Source of the DNA: Liquorilactobacillus mali | GTDB taxonomy: Bacteria; Bacillota; Bacilli; Lactobacillales; Lactobacillaceae | Assembly: GCF_001437155.1 (NCBI RefSeq) | Contig: NZ_JQAR01000001.1 | Coordinates: 1 to 64,000 of the forward strand | Reading direction: 5' to 3' | Length of the DNA stretch: 64,000 nt | Shown here: piece after piece, positions 25,164 through 35,372 of the stretch | Layout: every line of letters starts with the position of its first letter | How positions within the stretch are numbered: the stretch's first letter is position 1 | Translations under genes and position numbers: made by a program | Notes under the pieces: generated by a model | Seen by the model: the letters and a program-made list of their open reading frames with translations, nothing else | The model's database searches: none | What the model was told of the DNA's origin: nothing

Positions 25164-27845
25164 ATGAATAAACAAAAGAAATTATTGCTCGTTGATGGTA
25201 ATAGTGTTGCATTTCGTGCTTTTTTTGCACTCCATCAATCACTTGAAAGATTTGTGAATCATAACGGTCTACATACCACTGCTATATATGGCTTTAAAAA
25301 CATGCTGGATAAGATCATCGAAAAAGTTCAACCTACTTATATTTTGGTAGCATTTGACGCGGGTAAAAAGACATTCAGGACCGAAAAATTCGATGAATAC
25401 AAGGAGGGACGTTCTAAGACACCAAGTGAACTTTCTGAGCAATTTCCATATATAAGAAACTTATTAACTGCTTATGGAATTAAAAGTTATGAATTAGCAA
25501 ATTTTGAGGCAGATGATATTATTGGTACATTGGCGTATGAAGCGGAAAATCAAGGTTTCAAGGTTACGGTTGTGACGGGAGATCGTGATTTGACACAACT
25601 TACAACTGATAAAACGACGGTGGCAGTTACTCAAAAGGGTGTCACAGAAGTTGAGGAATACACTCCAGCGCATGTATTTGAGAAATTTGGAATTAGACCC
25701 GATCAAATTATTGATATGAAGGGATTAGTCGGAGATAATTCGGATAACTATCCTGGAGTAACAAAAGTTGGTGAAAAAACTGCGATTAAGTTACTAAAGC
25801 AATTTGAAACAATCGAAGGAATTTACGAGAATTTAGATAGTATTAAGGCTTCTAAGATGAAAGAACACTTAATTGAGGATCGCAAACTGGCTTTCTTATG
25901 CAAGGATTTGGCAAGAATACTAAGAAATGCTCCTATTGAGGTTACGGTTGATGATGCAAAATGGTCAGGACCAGTGGAAGAAGAATTAAGATCATTCTAC
26001 GAAGAAATGGATTTCAAGAGCTTCCTTGCTAAAATGAGTTTTTCCAGTAGCGATAATAATTCACAGACAAAGCAAAACAAGACTCCTAAGTTAGAGTATC
26101 AGAAGTTGGATAAGCAAAGTAGCAGCGAGATAGTCTTTGAAAAGAATACAACTATTTCTTTTTATCTGGAGATGAGTGGTGAGAATTATCACCAAGCACA
26201 ATTCGCTGGTTTTGCTCTTAAAGTGGGTTCAAAGATATATGTTAGTCGTGATGTAGAAATTCTGAAGGAAGCAAACATCAAGGATTTACTGGAAAACAAA
26301 ACCGTAAAAATTGACTTATTTGACGGTAAACGAACTTTTGTTGGCCTTAAGCGACTAGGCATTGACCTTGCAAGTGTCGATTTTGATATGTTGCTTGTAT
26401 CATATTTGTTAGACTCAAGTGACAATAATAATGACTTTGGCAAATTAGCACATCAACACGACTATTTTGATGTTGCAAGTGATGAGGAAGTATATGGCAA
26501 GGGAGCAAAGTACCAAATTCCTGCAGAAGATGACATATTTTTTGAACATTTGGCTGGAAAAGTTCAGGCAATTGAACAGCTGAAGGAAAGCTTAATGAAA
26601 AAGCTTTATGAAAATAAACAGGAAGAACTTTATTTTGAAATTGAACGTCCGCTTTCTTTGGTTTTAGGAGAAATGGAAGTTGCTGGAATCAGATTGGATA
26701 AAAGCAGACTTGAAGAAATGAGCAGTAAACTGAAGGAAAGATTAACGGAATTGGAGCAGGCAATCCACACTGAAGCTGGAGAAAATTTTAATATTAATTC
26801 ACCTAAACAGCTAGGCGTAATTTTATTTGAAAAATTGAAATTACCTGTGATTAAGAAGACAAAGACTGGGTATTCGACTGCAGTAGGAGTGTTGGAAGAG
26901 CTAAGAGGAATGGCTCCGATCATCGATAATATTTTGAAGTATCGGCAAGTTGCAAAGATTCAGTCAACCTATGTTGAAGGTTTGCTGAAAGTTGTTTCGC
27001 AAAAAGATGGTAAGGTCCATACTAGATATACTCAGACGCTCACGGCAACAGGGAGACTGTCATCTGTTGATCCTAACCTGCAAAATATTCCTGTGAGACT
27101 AGAAGAAGGACGACAAATCAGAAAGGCATTTGTCCCCGAAAAAGCTGGCTGGGAGATTTTTTCATCAGATTATTCGCAAATCGAATTGCGGGTTCTGGCA
27201 CATATCTCTCATGATAAAAATATGCAAGCTGCCTTTAATGAAGGGGCTGATATCCATGCAAATACCGCAATACAAATATTCGGATTGGATTCGGCTTCTG
27301 AAGTCACAAGCAACATGCGAAGACAGGCGAAGGCCGTTAACTTTGGAATTGTGTACGGAATAAGTGACTATGGATTAGCACAAAATATTGGAATTACGCG
27401 TAAACAAGCAAAGAGCTTCATAACGCGTTACTTTGAGATTTTTCCTGGAGTAAAGCAATATATGGATGAGATCGTGGAGAAAGCCCATGAACAAGGATAT
27501 GTTGAAACATTGTTTAAGAGACGGAGATATTTACCTGAAATTAAGAGTAAAAACTTTAATTTGCGTTCCTTTGCAGAAAGAACGGCTATGAATACGCCAA
27601 TTCAGGGGAGTGCTGCAGATATTATCAAGGTTGCTATGATAAATATGCAAAAAATGCTTAGAAGAGAAAAGTTTGAAGCAAAAATGTTATTACAAGTGCA
27701 TGATGAATTAATTTTTGAAGTGCCGGACAAAGAGATTGCGGCACTGGAAAAGTTTGTACCAAAAGTAATGGATCAAGCAGTTTCCTTGGAAGTTCCACTT
27801 AAAGTTGAAAGTGCACATGGGAAAACATGGTTTGATGCAAAATAA
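25164..27845 (+). CDS. polA: DNA polymerase I
   Basis: PolA fills gaps and removes RNA primers. The 893 residues comprise an N-terminal 5'-nuclease domain (about 1-290), a central exonuclease-fold domain (about 310-480) and the polymerase domain. Motif A is SSDYSQIELRVLAHIS, motif B RRQAKAVNFGIVYG, and motif C QVHDELIFEV. The central domain lacks the DxE metal-binding motif of the proofreading site (the position reads FYLEMSGEN), so 3'-5' proofreading is probably absent, as in Bacillus-type Pol I. AAAGGAG precedes the ATG. It starts a repair cluster with mutM and coaE. Confidence 0.97.
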   Translation: MNKQKKLLLVDGNSVAFRAFFALHQSLERFVNHNGLHTTAIYGFKNMLDKIIEKVQPTYILVAFDAGKKTFRTEKFDEYKEGRSKTPSELSEQFPYIRNLLTAYGIKSYELANFEADDIIGTLAYEAENQGFKVTVVTGDRDLTQLTTDKTTVAVTQKGVTEVEEYTPAHVFEKFGIRPDQIIDMKGLVGDNSDNYPGVTKVGEKTAIKLLKQFETIEGIYENLDSIKASKMKEHLIEDRKLAFLCKDLARILRNAPIEVTVDDAKWSGPVEEELRSFYEEMDFKSFLAKMSFSSSDNNSQTKQNKTPKLEYQKLDKQSSSEIVFEKNTTISFYLEMSGENYHQAQFAGFALKVGSKIYVSRDVEILKEANIKDLLENKTVKIDLFDGKRTFVGLKRLGIDLASVDFDMLLVSYLLDSSDNNNDFGKLAHQHDYFDVASDEEVYGKGAKYQIPAEDDIFFEHLAGKVQAIEQLKESLMKKLYENKQEELYFEIERPLSLVLGEMEVAGIRLDKSRLEEMSSKLKERLTELEQAIHTEAGENFNINSPKQLGVILFEKLKLPVIKKTKTGYSTAVGVLEELRGMAPIIDNILKYRQVAKIQSTYVEGLLKVVSQKDGKVHTRYTQTLTATGRLSSVDPNLQNIPVRLEEGRQIRKAFVPEKAGWEIFSSDYSQIELRVLAHISHDKNMQAAFNEGADIHANTAIQIFGLDSASEVTSNMRRQAKAVNFGIVYGISDYGLAQNIGITRKQAKSFITRYFEIFPGVKQYMDEIVEKAHEQGYVETLFKRRRYLPEIKSKNFNLRSFAERTAMNTPIQGSAADIIKVAMINMQKMLRREKFEAKMLLQVHDELIFEVPDKEIAALEKFVPKVMDQAVSLEVPLKVESAHGKTWFDAK

Positions 27846-27866
27846 GGATTTGAGAAGGAGATAAAA

Positions 27867-28694
27867 ATGCCCGAGTTACCTGAAGTTGAGACCGTACGCC
27901 AAGGATTGCGCCAATTAGTGTTGAATAAAAAAATTCGCAATGTGATCGTTCTTTATCCCAAAATAATAAATGGTGATACTAATGTTTTTATTGAAACACT
28001 TGAGGGGCTAACGATCAAAGAGATCAAGCGGCGCGGTAAGTACTTAATTTTTAATTTTGATGAAGACATCTCAATGGTTTCTCATTTACGAATGGAAGGA
28101 AAGTATTTTGTGAGACAAGCTGGTGATGAGGTGGAGAAACACACCCATATTATTTTTGAATTCACAGATGGCAAGCAACTTAGATATAATGATGTTCGTA
28201 AATTCGGAAGAATGGAATTAGTCAAAACGGATAAGGTTTCTGATTTAAAAAGCTTAAAAAAATTGGGTCCAGAACCGACCACAAGCGATTTTAGTGTGGA
28301 AGATTTTGCAGATAAATTGAAAAAGAAAAATAAGATGATTAAGCCTGCACTACTTGACCAGAACTTGGTCGCGGGTTTGGGCAACATCTATGTTGATGAG
28401 GTTTTGTGGATGAGCAAAATAAATCCAGAGACGATTGCCAGCCATCTGAGTAAGAATGAAATTAAGACTTTGCATGATGCAATTATTACTGAATTAGCAA
28501 AAGCAGTGAAAGCTGGAGGAACAACTATTAGGAGTTATACAAATGCATTTGAAAATTCTGGATTGTTCCAATTTGAACTGAATGCATATGGTAGAACAGG
28601 TGAACCCTGTCGCAGATGTGGCACATTAATAAAAAAAATAGTTGTTGCTCAAAGAGGCACCCACTATTGTCCAAGTTGTCAGAAGGTGGAATAG
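27867..28694 (+). CDS. mutM: Formamidopyrimidine-DNA glycosylase
   Basis: MutM (Fpg) removes 8-oxoguanine and other oxidised purines and nicks the site. The N-terminus PELPEVETVRQGL after the initiator Met provides the catalytic proline and glutamate. The H2TH region contains DQNLVAGLGNIYVDEVLW, and a CxxC...CxxC zinc finger (CRRC...CPSC) ends the 275 residues. AGAAGGAG precedes the ATG, 21 bases after polA. The stop is directly followed by the coaE ATG. Confidence 0.97.
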   Translation: MPELPEVETVRQGLRQLVLNKKIRNVIVLYPKIINGDTNVFIETLEGLTIKEIKRRGKYLIFNFDEDISMVSHLRMEGKYFVRQAGDEVEKHTHIIFEFTDGKQLRYNDVRKFGRMELVKTDKVSDLKSLKKLGPEPTTSDFSVEDFADKLKKKNKMIKPALLDQNLVAGLGNIYVDEVLWMSKINPETIASHLSKNEIKTLHDAIITELAKAVKAGGTTIRSYTNAFENSGLFQFELNAYGRTGEPCRRCGTLIKKIVVAQRGTHYCPSCQKVE

Positions 28695-29294
28695 ATGACA
28701 TATATTCTGGGGTTAACTGGAGGAATTGCATCTGGTAAATCAACAGTCAGCCGTTTTTTAAGAGAAAAAGGTGCAAGAATTATCGATGGAGATGTTGTTG
28801 CGCGTGAAGTCGTTCAAAAAAATAGTATTGGTTTAAATGAAATCGTGAAAATTTTTGGAGAAAATTACTTAACGAGTACAGGCGAATTAAATCGCAAGAA
28901 GCTGGGCTCGCTGGTGTTTAATGACAAAAGTAAATTAAAGCAATTAACTGATATTACGGGGCCGTTAATTCATAAGCAGATTGAGAATTTGGTTGCCGAA
29001 GCCAAAAAGACAAATTGCAGATTGCTGGTATTAGATATCCCATTACTTTTTGAAGGCAATTATCAAAATTATTGTGACAGTGTCATGTGTGTTTGGATTC
29101 CCCAAAAGTTGCAGATAGAGCGCATGATGGCAAGAAATGGATACACTGAGAAGCAAGCACAGCAACGAATTTTGAGTCAAATGTCAAATGATGAGAGATG
29201 TTCATTAGCCGATGTTTTAATTGATAATTCTAAACAAGTTGAAGAAACACTTGAGCAAGTGCTAAAATGGCTAGAGACAATGGATTTAGTGTAG
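28695..29294 (+). CDS. coaE: Dephospho-CoA kinase
   Basis: CoaE performs the last step of coenzyme A synthesis. The 199-residue P-loop kinase has GGIASGKST (9-17), the DGDVVAREVV motif and a LVLDIPLLFE segment, all standard for the family. It begins immediately after the mutM stop codon (TAGATG) and uses AAGGTGG within mutM as its ribosome-binding site. Confidence 0.96.
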   Translation: MTYILGLTGGIASGKSTVSRFLREKGARIIDGDVVAREVVQKNSIGLNEIVKIFGENYLTSTGELNRKKLGSLVFNDKSKLKQLTDITGPLIHKQIENLVAEAKKTNCRLLVLDIPLLFEGNYQNYCDSVMCVWIPQKLQIERMMARNGYTEKQAQQRILSQMSNDERCSLADVLIDNSKQVEETLEQVLKWLETMDLV

Positions 29295-29329
29295 CTATAT
29301 TAAGGGTATAAAATAATGAGGTGAAAAAT

Positions 29330-29824
29330 ATGAGATGTCCCAAGTGCCATCATAATGGTTCGCGAGTAGTTGATAGTCGTCCGGCAGATGATGGTCATGT
29401 AATTAGAAGACGCCGTGAGTGTGAAGCTTGTGGCTTTAGATTTACAACGTTTGAGCGTATTGAGGTTACTCCGCTCCTAGTAATCAAGAAAGATGGGACA
29501 CGCGATGAATTCAATCGTGAGAAGATTATACGGGGGATTATTAGAGCTGCCGAAAAGAGACCAGTTGGCATGGATCAGATTACGCAAATTGTTGATGATG
29601 TTGAAAATAAGGTGCGTTCACTTGGAGAAAGTGAAGTTTCCAGTCAGCTGATTGGAGAATATGTAATGGGGATGTTGGCAGATGTTGATGAAATATCTTA
29701 TATCCGTTTTGCAAGTGTTTATAGACAGTTTAAAGATATGCGTGTATTCCTAAAGGAACTGCAAGAGATGATGGCGCGGGATAAAAAGAATCTTTCAAGT
29801 GAAGACGACGAAAAGAATGAATAA
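29330..29824 (+). CDS. nrdR: Transcriptional repressor NrdR
   Basis: NrdR represses ribonucleotide reductase genes when dATP is high. The zinc ribbon uses C3, C6, C31 and C34 ([10 protein letters not shown]...[10 protein letters not shown]), and the ATP-cone domain begins near [19 protein letters not shown]. The frame opens at GTG 29321, but that codon lies in the GAGGTG ribosome-binding site; ATG 29330 gives the usual MRCP start and 164 residues. No nrd gene is in the window. Confidence 0.96.
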   Translation: MRCPKCHHNGSRVVDSRPADDGHVIRRRRECEACGFRFTTFERIEVTPLLVIKKDGTRDEFNREKIIRGIIRAAEKRPVGMDQITQIVDDVENKVRSLGESEVSSQLIGEYVMGMLADVDEISYIRFASVYRQFKDMRVFLKELQEMMARDKKNLSSEDDEKNE

Positions 29825-29835
29825 GAAGGGTGTGA

Positions 29836-31215
29836 GTGCAGATGGTTGTTGAGGAGAGAGACTTTACACCTAAAGATGGATTCGTAGTATATACAAGGCA
29901 AAAACTATACGAATCCCAATTGGAAGTAGCTTTAAAACTTTATCAACCATTGATTGGAACGGTAAGCTTTAGTCTGTATGCTCTCTTGCGGACAATGGTG
30001 CAGTCTGATTTGCATCTCTCGAACCGGAAAATGCATAGTGAATTATTTGATTTACTTGGTGTAGGCACACAAACTTTTTACGAGGCTAGGTGCAAGCTGG
30101 AAGCAATCGGGTTGCTTAGAACGTTTGAGCAAAGCGATGAACTTGGCAAATTAGTAATTTATGAGATTCAGGAGCCGCAAAGACCTGAGAATTTTTTTGC
30201 GGATGATTTATTGCGAAGTCTGTTGCTTGAAACAGTTGGTGAAAGAATCTTTAAGGAGCTCCAAGACTATTTTTTCTTTTCACCAATTGAGAAGGAAAAG
30301 GCAGTTGAGACTACTAAACATTTTCTTGAGGTATTCACGGTGCAGCCGCAAACTTTGAATGAAGGTAAAAACCTGCTGGAGCCTGATCAGTCAGGATTAC
30401 ATGGGAATAAGCTTAAACAAATTTCTAACTTGGATGAAGATTTCCTAAAGCAGCTTATTGAACATTCCTTCATTGACAGTAAACAAGTTTTTGATAATTA
30501 CCAGAGGATAGCAGCCGCAAATGCAGTCTATGGGCTGGATGAGCTGGTATTAGTAAGATTGCTTGAAGAAGCTGCAAATGTTGCAACAAATCAAGTTGAT
30601 TTTGATTTATTTTGGAAATTAGTTCATGAGAAATTCTCAAAACAAGATTCAAAACCGGCATTGACTATTAATTCAGTAGATGATGCACCCAAGAAATCAG
30701 CAAATAAAAAGCAGAAAATAATAAAAAGTGAAGATCAAGAACTATTGGATGCAAGTAGGGCATATGCTCCCGCAGAATTTCTGCAGGAGTTGAAGCGTGA
30801 GAAAGGCTCGTTTGTAACCGGTTCAGAAAGAAACATCATTGAATGGGTCGTACAAAAAAATCTTTTCCAGGCTGACATAATAAATATTTTAATTCATTAC
30901 ATGATTGTTGACCGTGGAATGGCAACTTTAAATCGGGCCTTTTTTGAGGCAGTAATTGCTGATTGGAGTCAAAAAAAGATTAATACACCAGAAGAAGCGA
31001 TGCTCCAGGTGCGGAATTTCAATGCACCTAAAAAACAAAATTCAGTGTATGTGAAGGCACAAAGATACACAGGCAACAAGAAAGTTGTGCAAAAAGAGAA
31101 ACTACCGGACTGGGCTAAAAGCGAATATGTCTCAGAAAACAGATCGGTCTTGAGCAAGGAAGAACAAGAAAAGTTGAAAAAAAGATTGAGCAGATTTAAG
31201 AAAAGAATCGACTAA
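29836..31215 (+). CDS. dnaB: Replication initiation/membrane attachment protein DnaB
   Basis: This is the Firmicutes DnaB (not the helicase), which with DnaD and DnaI loads the replicative helicase at the origin. The 459 residues have the N-terminal winged-helix region (YESQLEVALKLYQPLIGTVSFSLY is typical; only part is needed to recognise it). The C-terminal DDBH2-type domain covers VVQKNLFQADIINILIHY, followed by a lysine-rich tail. The start is either GTG 29836 or ATG 29842; AGAAGGG is 5 or 11 bases upstream. dnaB follows nrdR and precedes dnaI as in Bacillus. Confidence 0.93.
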   Translation: MQMVVEERDFTPKDGFVVYTRQKLYESQLEVALKLYQPLIGTVSFSLYALLRTMVQSDLHLSNRKMHSELFDLLGVGTQTFYEARCKLEAIGLLRTFEQSDELGKLVIYEIQEPQRPENFFADDLLRSLLLETVGERIFKELQDYFFFSPIEKEKAVETTKHFLEVFTVQPQTLNEGKNLLEPDQSGLHGNKLKQISNLDEDFLKQLIEHSFIDSKQVFDNYQRIAAANAVYGLDELVLVRLLEEAANVATNQVDFDLFWKLVHEKFSKQDSKPALTINSVDDAPKKSANKKQKIIKSEDQELLDASRAYAPAEFLQELKREKGSFVTGSERNIIEWVVQKNLFQADIINILIHYMIVDRGMATLNRAFFEAVIADWSQKKINTPEEAMLQVRNFNAPKKQNSVYVKAQRYTGNKKVVQKEKLPDWAKSEYVSENRSVLSKEEQEKLKKRLSRFKKRID

Positions 31216-31230
31216 AAAGGAGGTGGGAAG

Positions 31231-32148
31231 ATGAAGGACGTTGGTGAAGAAATGGCACAGCAGCTTCGCAATAGAAACTGGATAAAGAATTACAAAGAGT
31301 TAATTGACGATGCTTTTGCAGATGAGGAAGTCAAGGCTTTTGTGAAGGAAAATCAATTGTCTCAGACGGAATTAGCACGCAGCGCCAGTAAAGTCTATGA
31401 ATTTGTCAGCATAAAAAGACAGATTAAAAATGGAGAAGTCACACCTGCTCCGGGCTATCAACCACAACTGATCCTGAGTAATCACTTAATAGATGTTGCA
31501 TATGTTCCGAGTGAAGAATTGATGAAGAGTAAAAAACAAGCGGAAATCAGAGCACGAGTCAGAACACTCAACATGCCAAAGGCAATTAGAACTGCCCAGC
31601 TGGCAGACTTTGATATAACTGGACGCGAAGCGATTGCTCAAGCGGCAGCAGATTTTATTGATACGTATACTGCTAATCCGCAAAAATTTATTCAAGGAAT
31701 GTATTTGCAAGGAAGTTTCGGTGTTGGAAAAACGTATCTCTTAGGTGCAATCGCGAATGGACTTGCAGAAGAGGGATTTCGCTCAACAATGCTTCATTTT
31801 CCATCTTTTGCTGTTGAAGTTAAAGGTGCAATTGGTTCGAACAATGTTGTTGAAAAAATTGATAGCATAAAGAAAGCACCTGTCTTGATGTTGGATGACA
31901 TCGGGGCCGATCAGTTGTCGAGCTGGCTAAGAGATGATGTTCTGGGAATTATTCTGCAATACCGCATGCAAGAGGAGTTGCCAACTTTCTTTAGTTCAAA
32001 TCTTTCAATGCAAGATTTATTGGAACAATATTTAACGGTCAATAATCGTGGAGAAGCCGAGCCACTTAAAGCCCGCAGAATAATGGAACGTATTGTATTT
32101 TTGAGTAAAGAATATACGATGATTGGCAGGAACAGAAGACATTCATAA
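31231..32148 (+). CDS. dnaI: Primosomal helicase loader DnaI
   Basis: DnaI is the AAA+ loader of the replicative helicase DnaC. In this 305-residue protein the N-terminal helicase-binding domain covers about 1-110. Walker A GSFGVGKT is at 161-168, and Walker B VLMLDDIG is near 212. AAGGAGGTGGG lies just before ATG 31231. The gene is followed by the thrS T-box without a clear terminator in between. Confidence 0.95.
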   Translation: MKDVGEEMAQQLRNRNWIKNYKELIDDAFADEEVKAFVKENQLSQTELARSASKVYEFVSIKRQIKNGEVTPAPGYQPQLILSNHLIDVAYVPSEELMKSKKQAEIRARVRTLNMPKAIRTAQLADFDITGREAIAQAAADFIDTYTANPQKFIQGMYLQGSFGVGKTYLLGAIANGLAEEGFRSTMLHFPSFAVEVKGAIGSNNVVEKIDSIKKAPVLMLDDIGADQLSSWLRDDVLGIILQYRMQEELPTFFSSNLSMQDLLEQYLTVNNRGEAEPLKARRIMERIVFLSKEYTMIGRNRRHS

Positions 32149-32199
32149 ATTATAATTTAAGGCTTGAATGATTTATGCAATAGTGGTTTAATAGTGGTT

Positions 32200-32430
32200 G
32201 AGTAATATACTTGAGGACAAAAGGTTGTTCAAGTCAGGGATGAATGGCATTAACTGCAAGCCGCTCAGCAGAACAACTTACCACCTCTATGATGAATTTA
32301 TTCCAATGTTGATTGGAACGGGTCGAACCTGTTGAAAACGATTTGAGAGATTTTTGATATCTGAATTTGGGTGGAACCACGCTAATTGCGTCCCTAGTGT
32401 ACTTTTTAAAGTATGCTAAGGACTTTTTAT
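32200..32430 (+). promoter_or_regulatory. T-box leader of thrS (tRNA-Thr sensing)
   Basis: The T-box sequence GGGTGGAACCACG lies at 32369-32381. It is followed by a terminator (GTCC...TAGTGTACTT paired with AAAGTATGCTA...GGAC, then TTTTT, about 32390-32428). Upstream, a GAACAACTTACCACC stretch (32271-32285) offers ACC at 32280-32282 or 32283-32285 as the threonine specifier codon. The 5' limit is approximate. Confidence 0.9.
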
Positions 32431-32461
32431 TTTGTTAATTATTTTAAAGGAGAGATGGATT

Positions 32462-34399
32462 ATGGTTAAAGTTAAGTTCCCCGATGGGGCTATTAAAGAA
32501 TTTGAAAATGGGGCAACTGTTGAAACCGTTGCTCAATCAATAAGTACAAGTCTTGCTAAAAAAGCAGTTGCCGGTCGTTACAATGGCAAACTGATTGATT
32601 TTAACGCACCTTTAGAGGCTGATGGGGAAATTGAAATTATTACAAAGGATTCTGAAGATGGATTGAAGGTTTTGTGGCAGACAGCTTCCTTATTGTTGGG
32701 TGCATCACTATCGGATCTATATTCAGAAATGAAATTTGGTGAGGGCAGCGTTAGTGAGCACGGTTTCTTCCTTGATACAGATAACGCAGCTGGTCAAGTT
32801 GCTGAAACTGAATTTGAAAAAATTACACAAAAGATGCAAGAAATCGTGAAATCTGGGGCAAAAGTTGAACGCCTGGTAGTTGATGAAAAAGAAGCATTGT
32901 CGTTAGTAGATGGTGATGCCTATCGCATGGAGTTTGTTAAGGAAGCTGCTGTTTCTGGCAAAGTTATTTTACACAAATTAGGTAATTTTGTAGATGTTTC
33001 TGCAGGTGCATATTTGGAAAAGGTTAGCTCAATTAAGATCTTTAAACTACTTTCGGTGGCTGGTGCATATTGGAAGGGTGCTTCAAGCAATCCAATGCTA
33101 CAACGTATTTATGGAACTGCTTTTTATAAACAAAAAGAATTAGATGCAGAGTTGCAAAGAAGACAAGAAGCACGCGAACGTGACCACCGTGTGATTGGAA
33201 ATGACTTGGACTTGTTCTTTGTTGATCCTAAGGCTGGTGCTGGCTTGCCATATTGGATGCCTAATGGTGCCACAATTCGCCGTACAATTGAACGCTACAT
33301 TATTGATAAAGAAGTATCTCGTGGTTATGAGCACGTGTATACACCAGTTCTTGCTAACCTAGATTTGTACAAGCAGTCAGGACATTGGGACCATTATCGT
33401 GAGGATATGTTTCCTCCAATGGATATGGGTGATGGTGAGTTATTGGAATTACGGCCAATGAACTGTCCTTCACATATTCAAATATATAACCATCATATTC
33501 GTTCATATCGTGATCTTCCTTTGAGAATTGCCGAATTAGGAATGATGCACCGTTATGAGAAATCTGGTGCACTTACAGGATTATCACGTGTTCGTGAAAT
33601 GACATTGAATGATGGACATACATTTGTTACACCTGACCAAATTGAAGAGGAATTTAAAAACACCTTGCAATTGATGGTTTCAGTATATGCTGATTTTGAC
33701 ATTACCGACTATCGTTTCCGTTTGAGCTACCGTGATCCCAAAAATACGCATAAGTACTTTGATGATGATGAAATGTGGGAAAAATCACAAAAGATGCTCA
33801 AATCTGCAATGGATGACTTGGGTCTAGATTACTTTGAAGCAGAAGGCGAAGCTGCCTTTTATGGTCCTAAGCTTGATGTTCAGACGAAGACAGCCTTAGG
33901 CGGTGAGGAGACTTTGTCAACGATTCAATTAGATTTCTTATTGCCTGAGAAATTCGATTTGCACTACATCGGTGCAGATGGTGAAGAACATCGTCCTGTT
34001 ATGATCCATCGCGGCATTGTTTCAACAATGGAGCGATTTACAGCTTATTTGACAGAAATGTATAAGGGGGCATTCCCAACTTGGTTGTCACCAAAACAAG
34101 TTACAATTATTCCTGTCAAAAATGATTTACACTTGTCATACTGTGAAAAGCTGCGTGATCGTTTGGCAGCTGCCAATGTACGTGTATCAATCGATGATCG
34201 TAATGAAAAGATGGGTTACAAGGTGCGTCAGGCTCAGGTTACCAAAGTGCCTTATATCCTTGTTGTGGGTGATCAAGAGGTTGCTTCCAATGAAGTTGCA
34301 GTGCGTCGTTATGGCGAGAAAAAGACTGTTAATGTGACAAAGGATGAATTTGTTAATGAAATTTTAGCTGATATTGCTAGTTACAGTCGTACAAATTAA
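32462..34399 (+). CDS. thrS: Threonyl-tRNA synthetase
   Basis: ThrS charges tRNA-Thr. The 645-residue class II enzyme has an N-terminal TGS domain ([18 protein letters not shown]), the editing domain, a catalytic core with [12 protein letters not shown] and motif 3-type residues, and a C-terminal anticodon-binding domain ([15 protein letters not shown]). The frame opens ten codons earlier, but ATG 32462 has AAAGGAGAG just upstream and gives the standard start MVKVKFPDG. It is controlled by the T-box leader. Confidence 0.96.
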   Translation: MVKVKFPDGAIKEFENGATVETVAQSISTSLAKKAVAGRYNGKLIDFNAPLEADGEIEIITKDSEDGLKVLWQTASLLLGASLSDLYSEMKFGEGSVSEHGFFLDTDNAAGQVAETEFEKITQKMQEIVKSGAKVERLVVDEKEALSLVDGDAYRMEFVKEAAVSGKVILHKLGNFVDVSAGAYLEKVSSIKIFKLLSVAGAYWKGASSNPMLQRIYGTAFYKQKELDAELQRRQEARERDHRVIGNDLDLFFVDPKAGAGLPYWMPNGATIRRTIERYIIDKEVSRGYEHVYTPVLANLDLYKQSGHWDHYREDMFPPMDMGDGELLELRPMNCPSHIQIYNHHIRSYRDLPLRIAELGMMHRYEKSGALTGLSRVREMTLNDGHTFVTPDQIEEEFKNTLQLMVSVYADFDITDYRFRLSYRDPKNTHKYFDDDEMWEKSQKMLKSAMDDLGLDYFEAEGEAAFYGPKLDVQTKTALGGEETLSTIQLDFLLPEKFDLHYIGADGEEHRPVMIHRGIVSTMERFTAYLTEMYKGAFPTWLSPKQVTIIPVKNDLHLSYCEKLRDRLAAANVRVSIDDRNEKMGYKVRQAQVTKVPYILVVGDQEVASNEVAVRRYGEKKTVNVTKDEFVNEILADIASYSRTN

Positions 34400-34402
34400 T
34401 AC

Positions 34403-34431
34403 TTGACTTTAATTTGGTAACAATGTATAGT
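34403..34431 (+). promoter_or_regulatory. Promoter of infC-rpmI-rplT
   Basis: TTGACT (34403-34408) and TATAGT (34426-34431) are 17 bp apart. The -35 starts four bases after the thrS stop. The predicted start near 34438 lies at the beginning of the L20 leader. Confidence 0.8.
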
Positions 34432-34437
34432 TAGAGA

Positions 34438-34590
34438 GTTGAGAAAAAGCAGAAGCAACCCGCTTCTCGCCTAGCGAACTGATAGTTCACGGGCAGATGA
34501 TTATTTATTTCGAATTGATGAAGTGAAGATTAGTCCGGGTAGCTTTTTGTAAGCTATCCGGTTTTTTCTGCGTTTTCTCTGATATTAAAC
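34438..34590 (+). promoter_or_regulatory. L20 leader (autoregulatory RNA of the infC operon)
   Basis: The long untranslated leader before infC contains GCAGAAGCAACCCGCTTCTCGC-like structured sequence near 34449-34470. It then has a strong terminator, CCGGGTAGCTT (34535-34545)/AAGCTATCCGG (34551-34561), and six Ts. In Firmicutes excess ribosomal protein L20 binds such a leader and favours termination. The assignment rests on position and overall layout, not on a covariance search. Confidence 0.8.
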
Positions 34591-34604
34591 GGAGGTGAAG
34601 CATC

Positions 34605-35120
34605 ATAGCAGTAGATAAGATGGTAAATGAAGGCATACGTGCAAGTGAATTGCGCTTAATTGCCAGTGATGGTTCCCAACTTGGGGTTAAAACCAAACAA
34701 GAAGCACTAACGCTAGCTGAACAATCTAGTCTAGATCTCGTTTTAGTTGCTCCAAAGGCGAAACCACCTGTTGCCAGAATTATGGATTATGGTAAGTATC
34801 GGTTTGAACTGCAAAAGAAACAACGTGAAGCAAGAAAGAATCAAAAGGTCATCAATGTTAAAGAAGTTCGTTTGAGTCCAACTATTGACACAAATGACTT
34901 TAATACTAAATTGAATAATGCGCTTAAATTCCTTGGAAAGGGAGATAAGGTAAAGGTATCAATCCGCTTTAAGGGACGCGCAATTACTCATAAAGAAATC
35001 GGTTATGATGTTTTGAATCGATTTGCAAAAGCAGTTGAAGAAGTTGCAACTGTTGAATCGAGAGCAAAAATGGATGGACGCAGCATGTTCATGATGCTGG
35101 CACCTAAAGCCGAAAAATAG
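34605..35120 (+). CDS. infC: Translation initiation factor IF-3
   Basis: IF-3 binds the 30S subunit and checks start codons. The family signature [16 protein letters not shown] is present, and the C-terminal RNA-binding domain follows. The first in-frame ATG is 34620, yet the only ribosome-binding site, GGAGGTG (34591-34597), is more than 20 bases before it. It sits seven bases before an in-frame ATA (34605) and four before ATC (34602). A rare non-AUG start is well known for infC and lets IF-3 limit its own synthesis. I place the start at ATA 34605 (171 residues); ATC 34602 is equally possible. Confidence 0.9.
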   Translation: MAVDKMVNEGIRASELRLIASDGSQLGVKTKQEALTLAEQSSLDLVLVAPKAKPPVARIMDYGKYRFELQKKQREARKNQKVINVKEVRLSPTIDTNDFNTKLNNALKFLGKGDKVKVSIRFKGRAITHKEIGYDVLNRFAKAVEEVATVESRAKMDGRSMFMMLAPKAEK

Positions 35121-35150
35121 GTTTTAATATAGTAGGAGGAAGAAAGTATT

Positions 35151-35351
35151 ATGCCAAAACAAAAAACACATCGTGCATCAGCAAAACGTTTCAAGCGTAC
35201 AGGGGATGGCGGATTAAAGCGCTCAAACGCTTTTACAAGTCACCGTTTCCACGGAAAGACAAAGAAGCAACGTCGTCAATTACGCAAGGCATCAATGGTA
35301 TCTAGCTCAGATATGAAGCGTATCAAGCAGATGCTTTCACAAATGAACTAA
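35151..35351 (+). CDS. rpmI: 50S ribosomal protein L35
   Basis: The 66-residue basic protein begins [18 protein letters not shown] and matches L35 throughout. Its start follows AGGAGGAAG, 30 bases after infC. Order infC-rpmI-rplT is universal in Firmicutes. Confidence 0.97.
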   Translation: MPKQKTHRASAKRFKRTGDGGLKRSNAFTSHRFHGKTKKQRRQLRKASMVSSSDMKRIKQMLSQMN

Positions 35352-35372
35352 TTAAAATAAAATTGATGATGA

